Source of the DNA: Flavobacterium gelatinilyticum
GTDB taxonomy: Bacteria > Bacteroidota > Bacteroidia > Flavobacteriales > Flavobacteriaceae
Length of the DNA stretch: 64,000 nucleotides
Direction: 5' to 3'
NCBI RefSeq assembly: GCF_027111295.1
Contig: NZ_CP114287.1
Span: forward strand, 496,001-560,000
The stretch's first letter is position 1; each line of letters starts with the position of its first letter. Positions 27,884 through 37,582 of this stretch are shown here, piece after piece. The notes beneath the pieces were generated by a model. It worked only from the letters and a program-made list of their open reading frames with translations. It did not search any database and was not told where the DNA came from. The position numbers and the translations under genes were made by a program.

Positions 27884-28048
27884 TATTTTTGGGCTTATAT
27901 TTTTAACAAATCTAAGTCATTATCTCTATTTATTAAAATATAATATAAGGACTTTACTTAAAAAATGATGCGGTATTTCGGACTTTTAAATTTCCTAATT
28001 AAGAGTTATCTTCGCCCTTTAGAAAAGGAATTCTAATACAAAATTCCA

Positions 28049-28171
28049 AATCTAAAATCAACAATCTAAAATCAACAATCTAAAATCAACAATCTAAAAT
28101 CAACAATCTAAAATCAACAATCTAAAATCAACAATCTAAAATCTAAAATCTAAAATCTAAAATCTAAAATC
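28049..28171. repeat. Tandem repeat: six 14-bp units, then 7-bp units
   Basis: AATCTAAAATCAAC occurs six times head to tail (28049-28132), then changes to AATCTAA-type 7-bp units (about five, to 28171), ending six bases before the recG ATG. The 14-mer is a dimer of the 7-mer. Copy number is likely variable by slippage. Confidence 0.9.
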
Positions 28172-28176
28172 CCCGC

Positions 28177-30285
28177 ATGTCTAACAATCTCCTTGAAACT
28201 CCTATTGAATACCTAAAAGGTGTTGGTCCCAGCCGGGGGCAGCTTTTACGTAAGGAACTTGGGATTCATAAATATGGCGATCTGGTTAATTTTTATCCAA
28301 ACCGATACATTGACCGCACACGATATTATAAGATTAATGAATTGCAGAATACCGGAAGTGAGGTTCAGATTATTGGAAAAATCATCAACATCAAAACGGT
28401 TGAGTTTGCCAAAAACAAAAAACGTTTAGTTGCCTCTTTTGTAGATGAAACGGGACAGATTGATTTAAACTGGTTTCAGGGACATAAATGGATTCGTGAA
28501 AGTTTAAAGCTTAACGAACAATGCGTGATTTTTGGAAAATGTTCGTTGTACGGAAGCCAGTTCAGTATGGCGCATCCCGAAATTGAATTGCTGAGCGAAC
28601 ACGAAAAAAGTCTTCGTTCTGCGATGCAGCCGGTTTATCCGTCAACAGAAACACTGACTAACCGCGGTATTTCAAACCGAACCATCAATAAACTCATGGA
28701 ACAATTGTTTATTGAAACAGGGGCTTTGTTTACCGAAACTTTTCCGGCTTATTTAATCGAAGAATTAAAGCTGATTTCCAAAAGAGCAGCTTTATTTAAT
28801 ATCCATTTCCCAAAGAGTGCCGAAGCTTTGGCGAAAGCCCAATTCCGATTAAAATTTGAAGAATTATTCTTTATTCAGCTGCAATTAATCACCAAAAATT
28901 TAATCCGGAAACATAAAATAAAAGGGCATCCGTTTACAAAAGTGGGTGAATTATTTAACGATTTCTACAAAAACCATCTTCCTTTTGACCTTACTAATGC
29001 ACAGAAAAGAGTGGTAAAAGAAATCCGTACCGACATGGGAAGCAACGCCCAGATGAACCGTTTACTTCAGGGTGATGTAGGTTCCGGAAAAACTATTGTG
29101 GCTTTTATGAGCATGCTTCTGGCAATTGACAATGGTTTTCAGGCATGTTTGATGGCTCCAACGGAAATTTTAGCAAATCAGCACTTTTTAGGATTGTCGG
29201 AATTTGCCAATACTTTAAATATAAACATCAAAATATTAACGGGTTCTACCAAAACTTCTGAAAGAAAAATAATCCATGAAGATCTTGAAAGCGGAAGTCT
29301 GCAGATCCTGATTGGAACCCATGCTTTGCTTGAAGACAAAGTAAAATTCAAAAACTTAGGTCTTGCCGTTATTGATGAGCAGCACCGTTTTGGTGTAGAA
29401 CAGCGATCAAAATTGTGGAAGAAAAATGATATTCCGCCACACGTTTTGGTAATGACAGCAACGCCAATCCCGAGAACTCTTGCTATGAGTTTGTACGGCG
29501 ATCTGGATATTTCGGTTATTGATGAATTACCGCCGGGCAGAAAACCTATTGAAACCGCACATCGTTACGATACCAACCGCTTAAAAGTCTGGAAATTCCT
29601 TCGCGATGAAATTGCAAAAGGCAGACAGATTTATATTGTATATCCGCTTATTCAGGAATCGGAAAAAATGGATTATAAGGATTTAATGGATGGTTACGAA
29701 AGTATTTCCAGAGATTTTCCGCTGCCGCAATATTCAATTTCGATTCTGCACGGAAAAATGAAACCTGCAGATAAAGACGCCGAAATGAAACGTTTCTCTG
29801 AAGGAAAAACGAATATTATGGTTGCCACTACGGTAATCGAAGTAGGTGTAAATGTACCGAATGCGAGTGTTATGATTATCGAAAGTGCCGAACGTTTTGG
29901 TTTATCGCAGTTACACCAGTTACGCGGCCGTGTAGGACGTGGTGCGGAACAGAGTTATTGTATTTTAATGACGGGACATAAATTAAGTACCGACAGTAAA
30001 ACACGAATAGAAACGATGGTTCAGACCAACGACGGTTTCGAAATTGCCGAAGTCGACCTGAAACTCCGCGGTCCCGGAGACATGATGGGAACGCAGCAAA
30101 GTGGTGTTTTAAATCTTCAGATAGCCGATATTGTAAAAGACAGGGAAATTTTGTCGTACGCCAGAAACTACGCCATGAAAATACTAAAAGAAGATCCACC
30201 GCTCCAAAAACCGGAACACGCGATCCTGAAAGCTGTTTTCATCGAGTTGACGAAGAAGAAAAATATTTGGAATTATATTTCTTAA
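28177..30285 (+). CDS. recG: ATP-dependent DNA helicase RecG
   Basis: A 702-residue RecG protein, complete. It has an N-terminal OB-fold wedge domain (about 50-150, VGPSRGQLLRKELGIHK at the start), helicase motifs LLQGDVGSGKTIVAFM, VIDEQHRFGVEQR, VMTATPIPRTLAM and VATTVIEVGVNVPNA, and RLGQ-type QLHQLRGRVGRGAEQS. RecG remodels stalled replication forks and branched DNA. The tandem repeat array lies immediately upstream and may influence its expression. Confidence 0.96.
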   Translation: MSNNLLETPIEYLKGVGPSRGQLLRKELGIHKYGDLVNFYPNRYIDRTRYYKINELQNTGSEVQIIGKIINIKTVEFAKNKKRLVASFVDETGQIDLNWFQGHKWIRESLKLNEQCVIFGKCSLYGSQFSMAHPEIELLSEHEKSLRSAMQPVYPSTETLTNRGISNRTINKLMEQLFIETGALFTETFPAYLIEELKLISKRAALFNIHFPKSAEALAKAQFRLKFEELFFIQLQLITKNLIRKHKIKGHPFTKVGELFNDFYKNHLPFDLTNAQKRVVKEIRTDMGSNAQMNRLLQGDVGSGKTIVAFMSMLLAIDNGFQACLMAPTEILANQHFLGLSEFANTLNINIKILTGSTKTSERKIIHEDLESGSLQILIGTHALLEDKVKFKNLGLAVIDEQHRFGVEQRSKLWKKNDIPPHVLVMTATPIPRTLAMSLYGDLDISVIDELPPGRKPIETAHRYDTNRLKVWKFLRDEIAKGRQIYIVYPLIQESEKMDYKDLMDGYESISRDFPLPQYSISILHGKMKPADKDAEMKRFSEGKTNIMVATTVIEVGVNVPNASVMIIESAERFGLSQLHQLRGRVGRGAEQSYCILMTGHKLSTDSKTRIETMVQTNDGFEIAEVDLKLRGPGDMMGTQQSGVLNLQIADIVKDREILSYARNYAMKILKEDPPLQKPEHAILKAVFIELTKKKNIWNYIS

Positions 30286-30318
30286 GGTACAAAGTAACAT
30301 AGTAACAAAGGTTCAAAG

Positions 30319-30448
30319 CAAACTTGAAACCTGAAACTTCAAACCTGAAACCTGAAACTTGAAACTTCAAACTTGAAACTTCAAACTTGAAACCTGAAAC
30401 CTCAAACCTGAAACCTCAAACCTGAAACTTCAAACCTGAAACTTCAAA
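30319..30448. repeat. Heptameric array GAAACYT/CAAACYT
   Basis: About 18 consecutive 7-base units of GAAACCT, GAAACTT, CAAACCT or CAAACTT type follow recG. No spacers, so it is not a CRISPR array. It is the longest of several arrays of this kind in the window. Confidence 0.9.
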
Positions 30449-30573
30449 AAAATACACTCCATTGCATCTCGCTTATTGCTATACTATAAGTTTTAATATT
30501 CAGGTGATTTTGATTTGTTGGGGGCAAATTTTGTGTTGAATATTCGATACAATGAAGCATATTTAACTTTTGA

Positions 30574-31176
30574 TTATTTCTTTGACGTGCTTTTCTTTTC
30601 GAATATTCCGCCGAATAAACCTTTGCTTATTTTGTTTTTATCATCCTTTCCCGTAGCGATAAGATGATCAACATATTCCATATACGTTTTCTTGCGTTCT
30701 TCCAGAAAACCAATCAAATATTCTTCGGAAGCATTTATGCCGCTCGCCTCCTCTATCTGCAAGAGTTTTTTGTACAAAGGCTCAATAAACTTGGTTATTA
30801 CAGGTTCAGGCACCGACTTTCGGGTTCCGAAGAAACCAACGATTTCACCGTCAGCGTCTGCTACTATTTTAAAATCAGTAACCACCCAGTAATAACGGCC
30901 TGTTTTAGCCATATTTTTGATGATAACATGAATATTTTCACTTGATTTGATACTGTCCCACAAGAATTTAAAAATTACCTTGGGCATATCAGGATGTCTT
31001 ACGATATTATGAGGCTGTCCAATCAGTTCAAATTCATCATATCCGGAAACGTCTATAAAATCTTCATTGGCATACAGAATCGTTCCGTTTTTGTCTGTTT
31101 TACTAAGTAATACTTTGTTTTTATTCCAGTCGACCTCTCTGTCAGAAGGCGTTGGGCGGTTAAATCTGGTATCCAT
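30574..31176 (-). CDS. Stand-alone PAS domain protein (Aer-type PAS)
   Basis: A 200-residue cytoplasmic protein with a single PAS domain (about 20-130): TDKNGTILYANEDFIDVSGY, ELIGQPHNIVRHPDMPKVIF, MAKTGRYYWVVTDFKIV. This is the PAS type found at the start of Aer-like chemoreceptors. No methyl-accepting, kinase or GGDEF output domain follows; the tail is basic and ends KKSTSKK. It sits 80 bases downstream of a membrane protein with a degenerate kinase-like region and may work with it. Confidence 0.8.
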   Translation of the reverse strand: MDTRFNRPTPSDREVDWNKNKVLLSKTDKNGTILYANEDFIDVSGYDEFELIGQPHNIVRHPDMPKVIFKFLWDSIKSSENIHVIIKNMAKTGRYYWVVTDFKIVADADGEIVGFFGTRKSVPEPVITKFIEPLYKKLLQIEEASGINASEEYLIGFLEERKKTYMEYVDHLIATGKDDKNKISKGLFGGIFEKKSTSKK

Positions 31177-31256
31177 ATCTATTTCGTTAAAAATTATGTG
31201 ATAATTAACTGCGTATAAAATATTTTATTATTTGGAAGTTGGTTTTTATACTGTAA

Positions 31257-32111
31257 TTAAACTCTGCCTGTAGTTGATTTTATATGAATATCATTTACCA
31301 GATCATCAATTTTCTTGGCACTTTCACGCATCATATCCAGATATGTAAGCAGTTTATCATTATCTGTATGCCCTCTTGTAACATCAATTAATTTTAAAAC
31401 CGAATTTACCGGAAGTTTCAAATCTAAAGTCGTTTTATGAATAAAGTCATTATATTCTTTTGTAGCCGACATAGAGCTGTATTTTGCCGATGCCAGTTTC
31501 ATGTTCTCCAATTCATATTCATCAGAAATTTTCGAAATATGATTTTGGCTGTGTTCCTTAAAATAATACGCCCAATAGCCATTCATTAAAAATACCACGG
31601 CCGCCAGAACAGTATGAATAATCAGAGTTTCCAGATCAAAATTTACCTGAGAAAAATAAACCTGAAGTCCGTTGGCATCATTATAAATAAAGTTCTGAAG
31701 ATACGCCAGACCCGCGTGATGCAGAATAACCAAAAGCGTAAGCGGAATCTGCAGTTTCCAGTTCTGGTAAATAATTAAAATCGTACTGGCTATAAAAACC
31801 GTAAAATGCATTTCGAACAAACCGTGCATCTGATAAATGTACTGTGCCATGAATACAGCCAGCACAACCGATAAAACATATTGATAAAACTTAGAATTTT
31901 TGAGAAAAAATTTTGCCGAATAATACGCCAAAAGGTTCAGGGTTCCAACACCTACACCAATTTCGAAGGTGTCGTACTTAAATGATAATCCAATTCCGAG
32001 GAGAAAGTAAGCAACTAAAACATAATTGATAATCGTATCCGATTTTTGTGTCATAGTCGACATAAAACTGTGCAGATAGTCCTGCTCGTTTAAACTGGCT
32101 TTTGTTTTCAT
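31257..32111 (-). CDS. Multi-pass membrane sensor protein with degenerate HisKA-like C-terminus
   Basis: A 284-residue protein. About six membrane segments span 25-200 (for example FTVFIASTILIIYQNWKLQ and HTVLAAVVFLMNGYWAYYF), similar to membrane sensor domains of chemoreceptors and kinases. The tail (about 205-280) has a dimerisation-helix look, HKTTLDLKLPVNSVLKLID, where a kinase would have H-D/E-L-K; here Leu-Asp replaces the phospho-accepting His region, and no HATPase domain follows. It is probably a signalling adaptor or relic of a histidine kinase. Confidence 0.6.
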   Translation of the reverse strand: MKTKASLNEQDYLHSFMSTMTQKSDTIINYVLVAYFLLGIGLSFKYDTFEIGVGVGTLNLLAYYSAKFFLKNSKFYQYVLSVVLAVFMAQYIYQMHGLFEMHFTVFIASTILIIYQNWKLQIPLTLLVILHHAGLAYLQNFIYNDANGLQVYFSQVNFDLETLIIHTVLAAVVFLMNGYWAYYFKEHSQNHISKISDEYELENMKLASAKYSSMSATKEYNDFIHKTTLDLKLPVNSVLKLIDVTRGHTDNDKLLTYLDMMRESAKKIDDLVNDIHIKSTTGRV

Positions 32112-32140
32112 GGGGTTTTAAATTTAGGTTAATGATAGAT

Positions 32141-32740
32141 TTATTTAGTGCAATTGGGTAAAGAACATCCGTAAGCCCTAAGGGCTAAAGCATTAAAAGA
32201 GGGCGATTTTTCCTGCCCCAAAAGCGATTCGATCGCCATTTGGGCATAATTTGTTGCAGCATCTGTGCAATATCTGGTTTTATTGTAATTGCCGCGATAA
32301 TATAAATTGTGTAAAGGATCCAGAAGAACGGCCTGCGGCGTCGAAATAACACCGCATTTTTTAGCGATGCCTTCATCAAAATACACCGGAATTTGAGCAC
32401 CAAACTTTTCTTGTATTTCTGATATAGTAAAAGTCTTTTTGGTATTTAAAACCACAATTTTAAAATTGACTTGATTACCGTACTTTTTTATAAGCTCGGT
32501 TACATGAGGCACATTGAACCTTGAACAGGGACAATCCGGATTGAAGAAATGAAAAAAAACAGGCTTCGAATCGAAAGCACAACATTGTGATAAATGAATT
32601 GCAGATCCCATTGCTACCTTATGATAGTTTTTAGGTATTGGGGTTGGCAGACTGTATTTGAATTCATTATGCCAGAAAAGAAAACCAATTGCCGCAATCA
32701 ATAATCCGAACCAGAGACTAAGTAATACCTTTTTCTTCAT
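32141..32740 (-). CDS. Membrane-anchored thioredoxin-fold (redoxin-like) protein
   Basis: About 199 residues from ATG 32740 (MKKKVLLSLWF); the frame extends 27 residues upstream but without a recognisable start block. A single N-terminal membrane segment (LLSLWFGLLIAAIGFLF) is followed by a thioredoxin-like domain with FHFFNPDCPCSRFN, where C-P-C replaces the usual CxxC, and VISTPQAVLLDP with the cis-proline. It is predicted to be periplasmic. A redox or peroxide role is inferred from the fold only. Confidence 0.7.
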   Translation of the reverse strand: MKKKVLLSLWFGLLIAAIGFLFWHNEFKYSLPTPIPKNYHKVAMGSAIHLSQCCAFDSKPVFFHFFNPDCPCSRFNVPHVTELIKKYGNQVNFKIVVLNTKKTFTISEIQEKFGAQIPVYFDEGIAKKCGVISTPQAVLLDPLHNLYYRGNYNKTRYCTDAATNYAQMAIESLLGQEKSPSFNALALRAYGCSLPNCTK

Positions 32741-33287
32741 GTAACATTTTTTAATACCAAGAATAAAAATATATAAACAATTGTTAATAAAATTTTTGAT
32801 TAAATTCTCACTAAACCTCAAAAAACATCACCTATCACTAAATTTTAACAATAAAACAAATAAAACATATAATAAATACTACGTTTTATTTTATTTTGTT
32901 TAACATATCAATGTTACAAATAAAAAAAATAAAGAGCAAAAAAAATCCGACAAAATCAGAAAAAATAAATCATTACATTTTAGTCGTTTCGTGCAACTGA
33001 AAAAAAGGACCTAAGAACAAAAAACACAAAGCGCTGATTTATAAGTATATAAATCAAAAACAGGACTGTTGACTAAAAAAAACAAAAAAAATCAGGATAA
33101 ACATTAAACCTTTTATCAAAATCGATATCTAATCTGGTATTTTGTGTTTCGCATATAAAAAAACTAATTTAAAATTACGGTAATACAAGTGTTAAATAAA
33201 CCCTAACATCTTTCGATTTCCATACAAAAAGTTAAATTTGCGAGTTACAAAAACAAACACCAAAAACACCTATTTCACCTTATCTTT
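32741..33287. other. 547-bp AT-rich divergent intergenic region
   Basis: No coding frame is supported. It separates the redoxin-like gene (minus) from the RND efflux operon (plus). A -7 box (33233-33240) serves the efflux side. No clear operator palindrome was recognised. Confidence 0.5.
33233..33240 (+). promoter_or_regulatory. -7 box of the RND efflux operon
   Basis: TAAATTTG followed by C matches TANNTTTG and lies 47 bases before the adaptor gene. No -33 TTG at consensus spacing. Confidence 0.4.
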
Positions 33288-34349
33288 ATGAAACTAAAGC
33301 ACCTAATCTACGCCTTGATAATCATCATCTTAGGAGGATTTATCACTTACAGGATAATTTCGAATAAGAAAAAAAACGACGAATCTAAAAAATTTGGCGA
33401 CAAAGACAGACCAACTGCTGTTACCGGTCTTGTAATACAAACTTCAACATTTGATAATAATCTATCATTATCAGGATCAATCGAAGCCAATGAACAAATT
33501 GAAATTCACAGCGAGGTTTCAGGAATCGTAGAAGGAATTTATTTTAATGAAGGTACAAATGTTTCAAAAGGGCAAGTACTTTTTAAAGTAAACGATATTG
33601 AACTAAAAGCACAGCTTAGACAAGCCGAAACCAAAGAAGGTCTTGCTGCAGAAAATGAAAGAAGAGCAAAACTTTTGCTTCAAAAAGAAGCCATCAGCCA
33701 GGAAGAAGCAGATGTTGCAAGGGCAGATCACGCATCAGCACAGGCACAAAGCCAGTTAATCAGAGCGCAAATTGCCAAAACATCTGTAAAAGCACCATTT
33801 TCAGGAAAAATTGGTCTGCGTTCTATTTCGCCGGGAACCTATATTACGCCAACCGTTTTAGTAGCTAAACTGGTAAATACCGGAAAATTAAAAATTACTT
33901 TTTCTATTCCTGAAAAATATGCTTCACAGGTACAATCAGGATTAGTGATTGAATTTACCGTTTCAGGTTCAAACAAAACATACAACGCCAAAATTTATGC
34001 AATCGAGCCGGAAGTTGCAGTCGCAACCCGTACCCTTCAGGTTCGTGCTATTGCGGATAATACAGACGGAAAACTTTTTCCCGGAACTTTTGCCGATGTT
34101 AAACTGCCTTTAAATATTGTTAAAGACGCTATTGTTGTGCCGTCTCAGGCGATCGTACCTATACAGGACGGAAAAAAAGTTTACATTGCCAATAATGGAA
34201 AAGCCAAAGAAGTGATGGTTGATGCTACAACAAGAACTGATTCATCAATTCTGATTTTAGCAGGATTAAGAGCCGGAGACACTTTAATTACCAGCGGTGT
34301 TATGTCATTAAAAAATGAAGCGCCAATTAAAGTAAAAGTGCAAAAATAA
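33288..34349 (+). CDS. RND efflux periplasmic adaptor (membrane fusion protein)
   Basis: A 353-residue HlyD/AcrA-type adaptor. An N-terminal membrane anchor (HLIYALIIIILGGFITYRI) is followed by the lipoyl half-motifs (GSIEANEQIEIHSEVSG ... VKAPFSGKIGLRSISPGTY), a helical hairpin rich in Glu/Ala/Gln (about 115-160) and a beta-barrel/membrane-proximal domain (VVPSQAIVPIQDGKKVYIA). It links the inner-membrane pump encoded next to the TolC channel. The intergenic spacer to the pump gene contains a 12-bp hairpin. Confidence 0.93.
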   Translation: MKLKHLIYALIIIILGGFITYRIISNKKKNDESKKFGDKDRPTAVTGLVIQTSTFDNNLSLSGSIEANEQIEIHSEVSGIVEGIYFNEGTNVSKGQVLFKVNDIELKAQLRQAETKEGLAAENERRAKLLLQKEAISQEEADVARADHASAQAQSQLIRAQIAKTSVKAPFSGKIGLRSISPGTYITPTVLVAKLVNTGKLKITFSIPEKYASQVQSGLVIEFTVSGSNKTYNAKIYAIEPEVAVATRTLQVRAIADNTDGKLFPGTFADVKLPLNIVKDAIVVPSQAIVPIQDGKKVYIANNGKAKEVMVDATTRTDSSILILAGLRAGDTLITSGVMSLKNEAPIKVKVQK

Positions 34350-34351
34350 TT

Positions 34352-34420
34352 TATGATTTCAGATTTTAGATTTCGTGTATCCTGAAATCTAAAATATAAA
34401 ATCAACAATCCAAAATCATA
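34352..34420. repeat. Intercistronic hairpin of AATCTAA-type units
   Basis: ATTTTAGATTTC (34363-34374) and GAAATCTAAAAT (34384-34395) form a perfect 12-bp stem, followed by more AAAATC/CAATCCAAAATC units. It lies between the adaptor and pump genes and could affect relative expression within the operon. Confidence 0.65.
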
Positions 34421-34422
34421 AT

Positions 34423-37400
34423 ATGAGTTTATCAACCACCAGCATAAAAAGGCCTGTTTTAACCATAGTACTGAACTTGTTAATTATTTTGTTCGGTTTT
34501 ATTGGTTATACATTTTTGGGCGTTAGGGAATTTCCATCTATCGATCCCGCACAGGTTTCCATCAGAACCAATTACACCGGAGCCAATTCAGACATTATTG
34601 AATCGCAGATTACGGAACCTCTTGAAAAAGCTGTAAATGCGATTGACGGAATCCGAAATATAACTTCCTCAAGTAATCAGGGAAGCAGTAACATTACCAT
34701 CGAGTTTAATCTTGATAAAGACTTGGAAGAAGCGGCAAATGACGTGCGTGACAAAGTTTCGCAGGCTATTAGAAATTTACCGCAGGATATCGATGCACCG
34801 CCGGTTGTATCAAAGGCAGATGCCGACAGTGAATCAATCATTTCGATGACTGTTCAAAGTGATACAAGAAGTTCTTTAGAATTAAGTGATTATGCCGAAA
34901 ATGTAATCTCACAGCGTTTAGAAACCATTCCGGGCGTAAGTGCCGTTCAAATCTGGGGACAAAAACGGTATGCGATGCGTTTATGGATAGATCCTGCAAA
35001 ACTGGCAGCTTACGGCTGTACAGTATCTGAAGTTCGAGCTGCTTTAAACTCACAAAATGTTGAACTGCCTTCTGGTAAATTAACCGGAAACAACACCGAA
35101 TTAACCGTAAAAACCATTGGGAATCTTTCCAGAGCCGAAGAATTCAATAATATTATCGTTCGTACAGACGGAGATAAAATAGTCCGTTTGAGCGATGTAG
35201 GAAGAGCCGAATTAGGCCCTGAAAATATCGAAACAGGATTAACTTCTTCAGGACTTCCCATGATTGGACTTGCCATCGTACCAATGCCCGGAGCAAATTA
35301 TTTAGATATTTCGGCCGAGTTTTATAAAAAATACGAAGCCTTACAAAAGGACCTGCCAAAAGATATTAAACTTAATATCGCATTAGACAATACATTATTT
35401 GTAAAAAAATCGGTTTTAGAAGTTGCCGAAACACTCGGAATATCTATTGTTCTGGTAATCATCATTATCTATCTCTTTTTTAGAGACTGGGCAATTGCAT
35501 TTCGTCCTTTAATTGATATTCCGGTATCGTTAATTGCCACCTTTTTTATCATGTGGCTTTTTGGATTCTCTATCAACGTACTAACGCTTTTGGCAATTGT
35601 ACTGGCAACCGGTCTGGTGGTCGATGATGGAATTGTAGTGACCGAGAATATCTTCAAAAAAGTCGAAGAAGGAATGTCTCCAATTGAAGCTGCCATTAAA
35701 GGTTCCAATGAAATTTTCTACGCCGTAATTTCTATTTCGGTAACATTGGCCTCGGTGTTTCTGCCTGTAATTTTTCTGGAAGGATTCGTAGGACGTCTTT
35801 TTAGGGAATTTGGGGTTGTAATTGGTGCAGCAGTATTGATTTCCGCTTTTGTATCTTTAACCTTAACACCAATGCTTAATGCCTATTTAATGAAAGGCGG
35901 CGAGCAGAAAAAATCTAAATTTTATATTAAAACCGAACCATTCTTTGAAAAAATGAACAGCGGTTATGCCGATTCACTGACTCGTTTTATGGATAAAAAA
36001 TGGCTGAGTTTTCCAATTCTGATCGCGTGTTTTGGATTGATTTATTTATTCTTTACCATTCTCCCAAAAGAAACAGCTCCTTATGACGATCGCAGCTCTG
36101 TAACCATGCGTATGACTACACCGGAAGGATCTTCTTATGAATACACCAACCGTTTTATGCAGGAAATATCAAAATTAGTTGATGACTCTATTCCTGAAAA
36201 AAGAGTAAGTTTAGTTATTACAGCACCGGGTTCAGGCGGTTCTGCAGCAAATTCAGGTTTCATCAGACTTTCTTTAAAACAGCCGGACGAAAGAGAAAGA
36301 TCTCAAAAGGACATTGCAGACAAACTTTCGAAATGGACAAAAAAATATCCGGATGCCAAAACTTCTGTTATTCAACAGCCAACAATTGCCGTAAACAGAC
36401 GCGGCGGACTTCCGATTCAGTATATTATTCAAGCGCCTACTTTTGATAAACTGAGAGAAAAAATTCCTCTTTTTATGGATGAAGTTGGAAAAAGCGACGT
36501 TTTTTCTATTACAGATGTAAACTTAAAATTCAACAAACCCGAAATTAACGTGAGTATTGACCGTGCAAAGGCCGAAAGTTTAGGTATCTCTATTCTTGAT
36601 ATTGCACAGACTTTACAGCTTTCGTTAAGCGGACAGCGTTTTGGTTATTTTATTAAAAACGGAAAACAATATCAGGTTATTGGTCAGTTTGATCAAAAAG
36701 ACAGATCGAAACCTTTGGATTTGACTTCGATGTTTGTAAAAAACAAAAATGGAGAATTGATTCAGATGGATAACGTTGTAAAAGTTGCTGAGCAGAGTAA
36801 TCCGCCGCAATTGTATCACAACAACCGTTACATGTCGGCTACAGTAGCAGCTGGTTTAGCTCCGGGAAAAAGTATGGGCGACGGAATTCAGGAAATGGAC
36901 CGAATTAAAGCCAAAGTTTTAGATCAAAGTTTCACAACCGATTTAGCCGGAGAATCACGAGATTTTGTAGAAAGTAGTTCAAACACTTCATTTGCATTTG
37001 GATTAGCTTTACTATTAATCTTTTTGATTCTTGCCGCCCAGTTTGAAAGTTTTATCGATCCTTTTATTATCATTTTAACCGTACCAATGGCGGTTGCGGG
37101 CGCTTTATTTTCACTTTGGTTATTCAATCAGTCGTGGAATATTTTCAGCCAGATTGGAACCGTAATGCTTATTGGTCTGGTAACCAAAAACGGTATTTTG
37201 ATCGTTGAATTTGCCAATCAGTTAAGAGAACAAGGTAAACCCAAAATGGAAGCCATTCTGGAAGCTTCAGAAGCACGTTTACGTCCTATTTTAATGACGA
37301 GTTTAGCCATTGCATTAGGAGCTCTGCCAATTGCTATGTCACTTGGAGCAGCATCTACCAGTAGAATTGGTATGGGGGTTGTAATTGTGGGAGGAACTAT

Positions 37401-37521
37401 TTTCTCTCTGGCTCTGACACTTTTTGTAATTCCTGCTATTTATTTTATGTGGTCTAAAGCAAGAAAACATTATCCTGAATTTGACCATATCGACGAATAC
37501 GAAAAAGAAAGTATAAAATAA
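34423..37521 (+). CDS. RND-family multidrug efflux pump (HAE1 type)
   Basis: A 1032-residue AcrB/MexB-like inner-membrane pump, full length. The start SLSTTSIKRPVLTIVLNLL matches the first transmembrane helix. Twelve transmembrane segments are expected, and the proton-relay Asp pair is in ATGLVVDDGIVVTENIF. Other typical blocks are TGANSDIIESQITEPLEKA and the C-terminal IGLVTKNGILIVEFAN. It exports drugs or other amphiphiles together with the adaptor and TolC encoded on either side. Confidence 0.95.
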   Translation: MSLSTTSIKRPVLTIVLNLLIILFGFIGYTFLGVREFPSIDPAQVSIRTNYTGANSDIIESQITEPLEKAVNAIDGIRNITSSSNQGSSNITIEFNLDKDLEEAANDVRDKVSQAIRNLPQDIDAPPVVSKADADSESIISMTVQSDTRSSLELSDYAENVISQRLETIPGVSAVQIWGQKRYAMRLWIDPAKLAAYGCTVSEVRAALNSQNVELPSGKLTGNNTELTVKTIGNLSRAEEFNNIIVRTDGDKIVRLSDVGRAELGPENIETGLTSSGLPMIGLAIVPMPGANYLDISAEFYKKYEALQKDLPKDIKLNIALDNTLFVKKSVLEVAETLGISIVLVIIIIYLFFRDWAIAFRPLIDIPVSLIATFFIMWLFGFSINVLTLLAIVLATGLVVDDGIVVTENIFKKVEEGMSPIEAAIKGSNEIFYAVISISVTLASVFLPVIFLEGFVGRLFREFGVVIGAAVLISAFVSLTLTPMLNAYLMKGGEQKKSKFYIKTEPFFEKMNSGYADSLTRFMDKKWLSFPILIACFGLIYLFFTILPKETAPYDDRSSVTMRMTTPEGSSYEYTNRFMQEISKLVDDSIPEKRVSLVITAPGSGGSAANSGFIRLSLKQPDERERSQKDIADKLSKWTKKYPDAKTSVIQQPTIAVNRRGGLPIQYIIQAPTFDKLREKIPLFMDEVGKSDVFSITDVNLKFNKPEINVSIDRAKAESLGISILDIAQTLQLSLSGQRFGYFIKNGKQYQVIGQFDQKDRSKPLDLTSMFVKNKNGELIQMDNVVKVAEQSNPPQLYHNNRYMSATVAAGLAPGKSMGDGIQEMDRIKAKVLDQSFTTDLAGESRDFVESSSNTSFAFGLALLLIFLILAAQFESFIDPFIIILTVPMAVAGALFSLWLFNQSWNIFSQIGTVMLIGLVTKNGILIVEFANQLREQGKPKMEAILEASEARLRPILMTSLAIALGALPIAMSLGAASTSRIGMGVVIVGGTIFSLALTLFVIPAIYFMWSKARKHYPEFDHIDEYEKESIK

Positions 37522-37526
37522 AACCA

Positions 37527-37563
37527 AAAAATCACGAATTTTACCTTTTAAATTCGTGATTTT
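37527..37563 (+). terminator. Hairpin between RND pump and tolC genes
   Basis: AAAATCACGAATTT and AAATTCGTGATTTT form a 14-bp stem with a short loop and few trailing Ts. It may give partial termination within the operon. Confidence 0.65.
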
Positions 37564-37582
37564 CAGGTAAAAGATAATAAAT

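Noticed and set aside
28049..28171. Possible CRISPR array
   Set aside because: Units are 14 or 7 bases, directly adjacent without spacers, and no cas genes are present. The same holds for 30319-30448.
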